NCBI GenBank assembly: GCA_023653785.1
Contig: JAMKCH010019868.1
Span: 51,120-115,119, forward strand
DNA length: 64,000 nucleotides
Direction of reading: 5' to 3'
DNA from: Ophioderma brevispina
Lineage: Eukaryota; Echinodermata; Ophiuroidea; Amphilepidida; Ophiodermatidae
Part shown: positions 1 through 8,192 of the stretch, piece by piece
Layout of the letters: each line of letters begins with the position of its first letter
Numbering within the stretch: position 1 is the stretch's first letter
Program-made: the position numbers and the translations under genes
Notes under the pieces: generated by a model
Told to the model about the DNA's origin: nothing
Databases searched by the model: none
Seen by the model: only the letters and a program-made list of their open reading frames with translations

Positions 1-296
1 AACACTGACCAATTGGATCAGCACAAATGACATACTCTTAAGGACATCCTGGGAACTACCTTTTGCAATTCTGTTTTGCAAACATGCAGCAGATGGAAAA
101 CCCAGGCTAATTTTAGTACTTAGTAGCTCAATCTCTGACTTATGGGAAACAACTTGTTGTAAACAACACAGGCATGATAACAATATAGCATAGGAGCATT
201 CCATTTTTCCTTTCCAAACACCCTCTGGGTTTTTTACCTTTAGTTAAATAAATAAATCTATTATGATGATGATCCTAATTTTGTAATTTTTTTCAG
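1..296. other. Upstream flank, no gene seen
   Basis: AT-rich sequence with no convincing ORF or RNA. It ends in a polypyrimidine stretch and TTTCAG at 287-296, which serves as the acceptor for the first gene A exon seen here. A non-coding 5' exon of gene A may lie further left, possibly outside the window. Confidence 0.5.
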
Positions 297-363
297 AGAC
301 AGCATCAGGATTTTGGATAAGTGGTTAACAATAGACTGAATCAGCAGCATAATGTCGACTGAG
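297..363 (+). CDS. Gene A exon with start codon (5' UTR plus MSTE), ninjurin-like two-TM protein
   Basis: This exon follows a good acceptor (polypyrimidine tract, then CAG at 294-296) and ends at a GTACTG donor at 364. It is mostly 5' UTR. The only useful ATG is at 352, giving M-S-T-E before a phase 0 junction. The next exon at 2251 opens in the same phase with N-T-D-E-T-R-K-K, so the join makes an uninterrupted N-terminus of short hydrophilic residues. The acceptor implies a further upstream non-coding exon and promoter that I cannot locate. The start choice is inference: there is no upstream in-frame ATG in the exon, and the phase agreement is the main support. The short N-terminus is compact compared with vertebrate ninjurins. 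Confidence 0.5.
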
Positions 364-787
364 GTACTGTTATTTACTTTAATCTGTTACTCTACTCTCT
401 AAATGTAAAAGAGTGAAAAAACGAGTGAATCTTAATTCACTCGAAAAAGAGTGTAAAACCACTAAAAATATTTTTTGTATTAGTGCCCAAGAGAATATGT
501 TGTTTCTTTTTATTTTGTTTTATGTTAGAGATGTTTCTCATTGGACATTCATAGGTATTTCTGGTATTATTTTGGCTTCACTTGTGTGGTAGCAGTAGCC
601 AAGGAGTTGGTGTTAGTTTCTTGCAAGTTCAACGTAGATTTAGGCTGACTGGTCTAATACCGGCTGGACTTGTCTAATACCAGTAGTCTAGAGTTTGCGG
701 GTAGACTTGAGAGGTAGCAGTAGCTTCAGGCTGCACTTGTACGGTAGCAGTAGGTCTGTATTTGGAACATTTGATTATAACAACGCA

Positions 788-994
788 CAGTGGCGTAGCC
801 AGCTTTTTTTTTTCAGGGGGGGGGGGGCAAAGGGGGGGGCACATACATTTTCAGGGGGGGGGCAAGCATACATTAAAATGTGTTAGTATGTATATGGCCA
901 TGTAATCATAATTTTCAAGGGGGGCAAGATTCCCCACAGGGGGGCGGCTGCCCCCCCTGCCCCCCCCCCCCCCCACCCTCTGGCTACGCCACTG
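788..994. mobile_element. hAT-type MITE with perfect 8-bp target duplication
   Basis: The termini are inverted repeats, CAGTGGCGTAGCCAG at 788 and CTGGCTACGCCACTG ending at 994. The element is flanked by identical 8-mers ACAACGCA at 780-787 and 995-1002. An 8-bp duplication with CAG...CTG termini is typical of the hAT superfamily. The 207-bp interior is mostly G runs on the left and C runs on the right, so it is non-autonomous. Proline- and glycine-rich ORFs across it are low-complexity artefacts. It lies in gene A intron 1. Confidence 0.85.
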
Positions 995-1159
995 ACAACG
1001 CACCACGTCGGAGGGGAACCTATATTATCCTGGAGACGATAGGGCCCAGCCCATTCAGTTTTTCCATGCTATATATAGGATCCAAATACCGTCGCTGGAT
1101 GAAGGCTTCCCATGTGTGGTATTAGTAGCCAAGTAGAGTACTTGACAAACAGATAGATA

Positions 1160-2010
1160 AACGCAACTTAGCTGATGAACTGGCTGATTACACCACCACG
1201 CACATTGAAAATTATCCATGAACTGTCGGGGAAAGATAGGATACAAGGCATCAAAGTCATGAAGAGAGGTGGCACAGTCCCTTGCAGTGATGCAGAAATA
1301 CTGGCTGAATGGAGAGAATATTTCGGCTCTCTGTTAAAGGTCCCAGGAAATGCAAATAGAATTGATGTGGTTTGTGTCAAGTCTACAAGGAGGGACCAGG
1401 AAGCATTCAATATTTGGGTTGGTGATGACATCATTAGTGAAACTATTGATTTGTCAGAGAGCAATAGAAAATTCCAGGTGACTGGTGTGAATCTATTCAT
1501 AACACTGACTGAAAATCAATAGTTTCACAAATGATGTCACTGGTAGTGTATTCTTTTTTCTGGCCCTGTTTATTGGAATGGAATATCCTGTAAAGATTTG
1601 TAGTAGGTTTATCATATCATTTCCTGGGACCTTTAAACGATGATAGAAACCCACCAATTGAACTACCACCATCTCCTGTAGAGGATCTGCCCATCCTACT
1701 GATCCGCCTTCACGATATGAGACAGCTGGCGCTATCAGAGCCATGAAAACAAATAAGGCAGCAGATCTTGATTGTGCAATAACTGCTGAGGTACTGCAGG
1801 CAGGTCAAGAAAAGGTGATAGACGTTATCCACAAAATGTTGCCTTGAGGTATATACAACATCATCACCACTGCAGCAGTGGACCACAAATGTCATCGTAC
1901 CCCTGCCCAAGAAAGGGGATGTCTCCCTCACTGCCGGGGGTCACTCTGATGTCAATAGCTGCTAAGTTTACAACAAAATTCTGTTAAACAGAATTCGACT
2001 ATTTGTTGAG
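1160..2010 (+). mobile_element. Degenerate non-LTR retrotransposon (LINE) fragment, ORF2
   Basis: Frames from 1175 read TLKIIHELSGKDRI and DAEILAEWREYFGSLLKVPG, the linker region upstream of the reverse transcriptase domain in LINE ORF2. Downstream, 1738-1990 reads AMKTNKAADLDCAITAEVLQ and then, through frameshifts, IVPLPKKGD-like sequence followed by a K-I-L-L-N-R-I-R segment, all RT domain landmarks. Numerous stops and frameshifts make it dead. No 5' end or 3' tail is visible. The middle (about 1332-1640) is disturbed by an inverted partial copy of the same element. It lies in gene A intron 1. Confidence 0.75.
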
Positions 2011-2250
2011 CCTATAATAATTAATAATAATGATAATATGCCTGCATATTCTGTAATTTAATGATTGGTGGCAAGGAGAAATTCAATAAACACACTACAA
2101 TTTTTGTGCTACGTGATTATGCAATATCCGACCTTATGGGAACTATTTGAGTCTCTCTTGGGACTCGAACCAGGCCGCTCGATACCCTTTTGGGTGGTTT
2201 TACCTTGCTGTTATCCTTCCTTCTTATACTTTCTTTATTATTCATTTTAG

Positions 2251-2490
2251 AACACAGATGAAACAAGAAAGAAAGAAGTAAAGACGCAAATGCAAAAGAG
2301 GCAGGCTTATGACTTGGCAAAGTTAGAACTGGTAGCAGCGGGGTTTCTAGATTCATCGGGTATTCAATCCAACATTGGAGTACTCGCTCTACTTTTGGGA
2401 TATCCCGAACACGCATTCTTTTGGGCTGTTGCTGTGCTAGTCATTGGAGCTTTGTTAATACAACTAATAGTTGGAATTATAATGGCAACA
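2251..2490 (+). CDS. Gene A exon carrying amphipathic region and first TM segment (ninjurin-like)
   Basis: An open exon between ATTTTAG (ends 2250) and a GTATGG donor (2491), phase 0 at both ends, 80 codons. It encodes a basic/acidic N-terminal stretch, then a likely amphipathic helical region (AYDLAKLELVAAGFLDSSG), then a strongly hydrophobic segment at about 2410-2484 with the core LVIGALLIQLIVGIIM. The order KK-rich start, amphipathic segment, and a TM ending in Q-x-x-V-G-I resembles ninjurins, small plasma-membrane proteins with two TM segments; vertebrate NINJ1 acts in adhesion and in plasma-membrane rupture during lytic death. That family link is from memory and moderate at best. The 1.9-kb intron before it and 4.2-kb intron after it are full of repeats. 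An unrelated two-TM protein is the main alternative. Confidence 0.62.
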
Positions 2491-2684
2491 AAGGTATGGT
2501 ACGATTAGAATAATTTTCTTAATAGTTGCTTCTCTATAACTGCAGTATATTTACATTGTTAGCGACCACATAGTCCTGGCCAGTGTAGATAAATGTGCTG
2601 GAGCATTTTTTTCGCTATAGGGGTGAAGGTGGTCCACCCCATCAACACTGACTTTGGGCGCTGTGTAGTGAAACTAAAAATAGA

Positions 2685-2755
2685 CCACTAGGACTCGAAC
2701 CTGGATCAGTTATGGTTGTACGTCTAAGGAACCTTACTGATAGAGCACGAAGGCG
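2685..2755 (-). repeat. tRNA-derived SINE head
   Basis: On the minus strand this has a clear B box, GGTTCGAGTCC (complement of 2691-2701), and a degenerate A box near 2740-2750. Spacing fits a tRNA-derived SINE promoter. Plus-strand sequence beyond it (2820-2930, with GGACTACATAGTGAGGGACA) resembles what follows the SINE-like sequence at 30299, so both probably belong to one composite repeat family. Confidence 0.6.
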
Positions 2756-2949
2756 GTTGACGGATCAGCAATCGTTTGTACTACCTTTATAAAACTCTAT
2801 TTTAAACAGTACATTCATTCATACATATGACCTACCGGACTACATAGTGAGGGACAATGGCTAACTATAAAAAGGCACTGTAGTCGGCTTGGAAAATATA
2901 GTCTAGAAAGGGTGTCTCAGAAGAATTACACACCTAACTATAGGCGACC

Positions 2950-4130
2950 GTAACTTCAAAGTAAGTATCACATTGAGAAATTACTTTTTAACATTTTTAG
3001 TGTAAACACACTCGATTCGGTTCCGTAGTTTTGTAAAGAAAATAAGGATTATGTAACACATGTCAATGGACACTTCCTTCCTCCAAGTTTTGAAAAAAGT
3101 GATTTCAGACAGAACAGGCGAGGAATAATCAATACTTCTTTCATTTTCTTTTCATTGTATGTTCTTTAAAACAAAATAAGTAATAAATGATATTTTTGCA
3201 CCAGGTTCAACATATTATTTGCACATACTTACAAAGAAATTTACATCTTTTCTTTTTCAGCGACATCTTCAGTCTTTTTGACCAAATCAATGGTAAATAC
3301 CAAGGCTGTCGCCAATCCAGGCAAATTCATTTTTAATTTAATTTAAATTGCATGTCATCACCCAGCTTTCCAGAAAAGTTATGCTTTGAAATATATTCAA
3401 AACGAAGTAAAGTTTGATATTCAACTGGTTGTGGCATTTATACAAATATAAGAACGAGTTTTTCAACCACAAAATGTTCACCTTTTTTATTGTTTGCTAA
3501 GAATGATTCAGAGTGTAGTTTTGTTTTGATAAAATGGCTTCAAGATGTTGTATATCCAGCATGCCAACAAATGCAAAGTAAAATTAAATGAAAAAGTCAG
3601 TCGACCAAAAAATCAACTCTTCAAGTTCATAAAGGAATTACAAGTGTTTATACCCCTGAGATCTGCCTTCTACTTGACGTCCATTTGGGATTTTATGGTG
3701 TTGTGTTCTAATATTAAAGCTGATAATTTCTTGTTATTTACCATGTTTGTTTTTCTTGTTGGATTTTTGTTATAATTGTCACGAGGTAATTATTTGTGTA
3801 GAGAACAGGAACTTTCCCTCCCCACCCCTGATCCCACTCATGAAGAAAATGGCATTGATTGAACTCACAAAATAAATATTAAAACAAGGCCGTCTTTTGG
3901 ATGAAAGAAAGACAGCTGATTGACAGATAACAAGAGTAATCAGCTGGTAGTTAACATCAAAATCTTGCATTCGTGTGCGCAAACTTGGAAGGAAGTGTCC
4001 ATGGACATGTGTTACATAATCGATTATTTCTTCAAAACTACTGAACCAATAGAGTGAGGTTGAAATAACATGTTTACAGTAATGTGGTTTAATTCTTTTA
4101 AATTTCTTCAAAAATTGTTACTTACTTTGA
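2950..4130. repeat. Element with about 150-bp terminal inverted repeats in gene A intron 2
   Basis: Sequence at 2950-3095 recurs in inverted orientation at about 3975-4130. Shared stretches include AACTTCAAAGTAAGTA, TTATGTAACACATGT and GGACACTTCCTTCC. The arms flank an AT-rich 880-bp interior without a convincing protein. This is probably a non-autonomous DNA transposon or foldback element. I could not identify a target-site duplication. Confidence 0.65.
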
Positions 4131-4192
4131 AGTTATTTATTTATTTATTTATTTATTTTTTATTATTTATTATTTATTTATTATATTTAATA
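4131..4192. repeat. (TTTA)n microsatellite
   Basis: A run of TTTATTTA units, interrupted by TATT variants, directly abutting the right inverted arm of the preceding element. Confidence 0.85.
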
Positions 4193-4417
4193 AACCAAGA
4201 AACTAGCCAAAACGTGTTTAAAAGAGTATTTACCAGGGTCTGTGAATGTTAGACGAAGGTTGTAATAGAGGAATTCAAACCTCCCTAGCAAAAACGTTTT
4301 ACAAGGTCTTATTCGACGAACACAAAATGGGCCAATCCGAAACGTAGCCAAAAACGTCTTAAAACGTATTCACCAGGTCTTGCAGACGAAAATGTAATAG
4401 ACGAATGAGAAACCTTC

Positions 4418-6436
4418 ACTGTAAAAGACTCCACCTTACTTTTTACGGGAAACCGTAAATATTTCCGGTTATTTACATGTAAACTTTACGGCTGACCCCG
4501 GGGGGGGGGGGGGGTCAGTCTCATAGACAAAAAGGGGTATCATCCGTGTCCAAGAATTCACGTAAAAAGGGTAGTTTTTTTTTCAGGATCAGGCACGTTA
4601 CGTTACGTACGTAACGTGAAAAGGGTCTAAAAATCACTAAAAATAAGAAAAAGGGTTATATATTTTCTAAATGAGGACTTTACGCATTTAGGGTCCATAT
4701 TCATTTCAACATAAAAAAAAAATAAAAAAGTGTTCCGGAAGTGCTTTCAAATCCCTAAATTTCAAAAATTTTCCGCGCTATACGCACGGTAAAGAAACCA
4801 TAGTCGTAATTTTTAGTACAAGCCTGTTGGTTTGAGATTGAGAAGACGACTCCTTTTGTATTGGCTCATTATGTCGTCTATACGCAAAATTGTTTCTATA
4901 ATCACTACCCATTAACGGACATGTTTTAGCAAATAAAACTCACAATTTATTTACATGTCAGTCAATTCTAGGTTTATAATTTTCTTGAAATAACTTTTGG
5001 GACATAATTTGTGTGCATAATTGCGCGGATTCGGTAATTTTCAGGGAAAATGCCGATTTATCGCTGCGCTGCAAATGCGGAAATCAGTGGCGAAAAAAAC
5101 GTTATCCAAATGCGAATTCTCCCGGATCCTTTAGACCCAGAGAAAATGTCTTGAAAAAAACTAAATAAATACCCCATGCAAGGTTTCCGCGACCCACCCC
5201 GTGCCGCTTACGAACTCTCCATGAACACCTTTAATGTTTATTAGTTCAAATAAAACCTTACATGCATGAACTATATTTTAATGTTTATACCGTCGACCAT
5301 TGGCCTATATGCATTTTAAAGTTAACCACTTACAAATTCAAATTGTTTTTACCAAATTTGCATCAGAAAATGTGTTTCGGAAAGCAAACATTGCTTGGTA
5401 TGCGTTCCGCGCTTCGCGCGAGAGCGGAGCGGAGCAGAGAGAGCGGCACCCCCTCCCGCGCCACTTACTATTATTATATGAATTCTCTGTGACACTTTAA
5501 CCCATCAAATCTGTTTTACTTTTTATAAGCCCATTTATCATACCTCTTTTTTCTTGATGTAATCATTCAAAAAATTTAAAATTATTTCTATCAAATTCGC
5601 ATGAAAAAGTGCGTTTGGAAAGTGATGATTCCCCCCCCCCCCCCGCCGCTTGTATGTGGCGCAATGGCCGCTCAGCAGCCATATCGTCGACTTTTATCGA
5701 CTTGTCGTGCTGCATGCCGTCCTGAGAATTGTTGGATACGCCCTGGCTTAAAATGCATTTCCCCATTTAAATATCTTTCCTCGGATATATCCTGGCTGAA
5801 AAAAATTAACTTTCCCAATATATTTTCTGAATTACACCAAGCTCAGACAAGCCTCTCTGATGTGCAAAATACACTGGAAGAATATGGTTTGGGGTTTTAC
5901 GTATAAAGGGGTAATAATTGCATCAATTACTTGCTTAGGGTAGGGAGAAAGACAAATACTTGTTTAGGGTATGCAAAATTGCGCTACTGATACTTGTTTA
6001 GGGGCGCAAATTCCATCAAGTACTTGTTTAGGGTACCTAATTGCGCTGCTGTTACGTGTTTAGGGGTGAAAATTCAAGCTTCGAAAATACGTATTTAGGG
6101 TGCTTTTTGTGATTGCTTGGACACGGATGATACCCCCTTGTCATTGAGAAGTGCCCCCCCCCCCCGGGGTTTGACCGTAATTTTACGGTGAAATACCTGT
6201 AAACCCCACTCATAAAAATAAAGCCTTTACGGTAAAATACCGTAAAAATTACGGTAAACCGACAAATTTACGGTAAAATGCTGGCAATCCAGTTGCCGTA
6301 ATTTTACCGTAAACGCTTATTTTATGGTTGGTTTACAGGTATTTGACCGTAAAATCACGGTCAACCGTAAAATTTGCATGAAATCAACCGTATTTTTACG
6401 GTTTCACGTAAAAATACGATCGATCTTTTACAGTGT
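4418..6436. mobile_element. Non-autonomous DNA element rich in TTTACGGTAAA palindromes
   Basis: Terminal inverted repeats CACTGTAAAAGA (about 4418) and TCTTTTACAGTG (ending about 6436) bound a region whose ends are packed with TTTACGGT/ACCGTAAA palindromes at 4440-4495 and 6175-6425. The centre is occupied by a second insertion. The element itself interrupts a minisatellite, so it is younger than the array. No transposase is visible, and the target duplication is at most very short. Confidence 0.65.
4499..6167. mobile_element. Nested inverted-repeat element with G/C-run termini
   Basis: The left end (a G run, then GGGGTATCATCCGTGTCCAA) is mirrored by the right end (TTGGACACGGATGATACCCC, then a C run) at about 6117-6167. 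The interior contains repeated TACTTGTTTAGGGT motifs at 5929-6090 and short glycine- or proline-coding runs, but no recognisable protein. It sits inside the TTTACGG-palindrome element. Confidence 0.65.
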
Positions 6437-6548
6437 TGCCAAAAGGTTTTAAAAAACGTTTTACAAGGTCTTATAAGACGAAAAATGTAACAGACGAATG
6501 CAGCACCTAGCCAAAAGGGTTTTTTTTAAATTGTGTTTGCTGCACAAA

Positions 6549-6640
6549 TACAGCAGCAGCAGGAGCTCCTGCTGTTGTTGTTGCTGCTCAGTGCTGCTGC
6601 TGCTGTATTTGTCGTAGTAATTATTGTTGTTATTAATTGG
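6549..6640. repeat. CAG/CTG trinucleotide palindrome
   Basis: CAGCAGCAGCAGGAGCTCCTGCTG followed by further TGCTGCTG units forms a self-complementary triplet repeat at the 3' end of gene A intron 2, just before the last exon. Poly-Gln and poly-Leu ORFs through it are artefacts. Confidence 0.7.
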
Positions 6641-6678
6641 AGCTGACACAATGTTTTTGCATGTTTTTTTCGCAACAG

Positions 6679-6886
6679 TTTGCAATAACACAGCTCCAAG
6701 AAAACACAGAAGACGAAGAGAGGGACACGATACAGATCCAAAATGGTACCAGCGCCCCAAAGTCCTACCTTCATAGCTATTATATTGCTGATGCTGCTCA
6801 ATATATTCAACGCACTTATTATTGCCTTTGCTGGGCGAATTGACCCACAATTTAAAAATATCCCGGAAACAACGGACCCGTCTTAG
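6679..6886 (+). CDS. Gene A last exon with second TM segment and stop; frame conflict inside
   Basis: A polypyrimidine tract ending in CGCAACAG (AG at 6677-6678) gives the best acceptor, and phase 0 reading from 6679 starts FAITQLQENTEDEERD, an acidic linker. That frame gives no second TM and stops at 6841-6843. One frame over, 6743-6886 reads MVPAPQSPTFIAIILL and on through a 20-residue hydrophobic segment (6770-6829, with LLNIFNALIIAF) to D-P-Q-F-K-N and TAG at 6884. Ninjurins have two TMs separated by about 25 residues, so the second frame must be the real C-terminus. Either a minor phase 0 acceptor is used (AG ending 6700 or 6709), or the assembly has one surplus base, for example in the CCCC run near 6754. 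An AATAAA at 7300-7305 could be the polyadenylation signal. Confidence 0.5.
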
Positions 6887-7299
6887 TATTTCGTATGAAT
6901 AGTGATACTTTCAAAAAGTCGGATGTTGATTCTTATACAAATTCGGTTTACTAGTATTATGTTTGTATACTCTCTGTGTATTACTCTCTTTATTTCAGTT
7001 TTGTACAAACTGTGATGGTAAAAGTTACACTCATGCTTGGAACACAAAGAGATTGAACTCGTATAAGAAGCATTGTTATATTTTGAACGTTATTTTAAAG
7101 AACTGTAATTCCCAAATTCAGAATATATAATTTTGCTCTATCACATCACGTGTTTGTAACAAGTATTGCCGGTTTAAGTTATAGGAAAAGGCTTTAGCAT
7201 GCTGATGTCTAGCTAATATTCTATCCCACATCAGTGTACGAGAACCGATGGTGACACAAATCAGAGTGCCCTATCTTGCACGTAAACATTTTACAGAAT

Positions 7300-7305
7300 A
7301 ATAAA
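7300..7305 (+). promoter_or_regulatory. Candidate polyadenylation signal of gene A
   Basis: AATAAA lies 414 bases downstream of the gene A stop codon at 6884-6886 and is the first canonical hexamer after it. The resulting 3' UTR would be about 430 nt. Confidence 0.4.
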
Positions 7306-7306
7306 C

Positions 7307-8185
7307 CGTAACTTTGAAGACGAAACTTTAAGGCATAGTGCTGAAACGAATGATCCGTGCAATACACAATGGAGAAGACAATAGACAGGTCATCTGGGGT
7401 ACTCTACATCATATAGGACTCTCTACTTTTGACACCGACAGTAAAAATTCCGACAATACATGGTGTTTCGTTAATCAACAGTCAAGATACTTCAGTGGTA
7501 TTTGCCCTGCGTTAAGCGTGACGTGCGTAAACCAAAATAATAATATAAAAATAATTTTGGCCCAAATCACACAAGCTCCCTTCCCGTTTACTTGTTGATG
7601 ACGAGTGCTGCGTTTGTCAACACTGAAATCAAGATTTAAATTTTATATACTTATGGGGCCATCCCCCCTTTAAGATGGTTTTTGTTTCATTCAAATTTTG
7701 AAGAAAACAAATCTGTTTACATTGAAAGTCGCCTATATTTTGCTGTATCTAATTTTGGTCAAATGCTACGCTTGGGAAATTTCCCATACAGAACTGGTCA
7801 TCGTCGCTGTGAGACATAACATAAACTCATAATGGAAAAAAAACAAGTTTATAACTATAGGAGTTATATAATGGAAGTTACTTAAATGCTTTTCATGGAC
7901 AAGTACTGTTTTATCGTCTTCGGTAATATAACTTTGATCATCTAATGAAGAGGAAATAACATCAGCGGTGACGCTGTATTATTTGGTTAGCGTCAATCAT
8001 TTTTGTTGTGGACGTTCGTGTGACGGGAAATTTCGAACTGTTTACGGGAATTACGCGGGGAATTGCGCATCACTCCAGAGACAATTTTCAATTCCACCAG
8101 TTAAATATTCGGAGTTGTGACCTGTATATTCTGATAGTTTGGGTGCAGATATGAACTACGTCAGGACTGCTTGGTGATATTTCGA
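7307..8185. other. Intergenic region between gene A and gene B; possible gene B promoter
   Basis: No convincing exon, RNA or mobile element. A short ORF at 7338-7598 has no family resemblance and no splice context. The right part (7970-8060) is somewhat richer in CpG than its surroundings. If the gene B start at 8186 is right, its promoter should be here. Confidence 0.35.
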
Positions 8186-8192
8186 ATGTGGA
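8186..8192 (+). CDS. Possible gene B first coding exon end (ATG TGG A)
   Basis: ATGTGGA is followed directly by a consensus GTGAGT donor at 8193. Its one spare base joins the two leading bases of the 11789 exon to make ACA, giving M-W-T-S-N-D-F. An in-frame TAG lies upstream at 8135-8137, and a short out-of-frame uORF (8151-8177) precedes the ATG. Phase agreement and donor quality are the only support, and a true first exon could lie elsewhere in the 3.6-kb gap. Confidence 0.28.

Larger units (their letters stand above)
4200..6530. repeat. Minisatellite array split by a nested transposon
   Basis: Diverged units of roughly 60-100 bp start with AGCCAAAA and contain ACGTTTTACAAGGTCTTAT and AATGTAATAGACGAATG-like motifs. 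Units are at about 4203, 4285 and 4346. The array resumes at 6437 and about 6510 after the insertion of the element at 4418-6436. Confidence 0.7.

Noticed and set aside
880..1125. Proline-rich ORF over the C run
   Set aside because: It is translation of the MITE's low-complexity right end and crosses the transposon boundary.
3261..3292. Possible 32-base micro-exon of gene A between CAG and GTAAAT
   Set aside because: Read in phase from the preceding exon it hits a TGA, and its length breaks the phase to the last exon.
7338..7598. 86-codon ORF between the two genes
   Set aside because: No recognisable domain, no start or splice context, and the composition is not distinctive.
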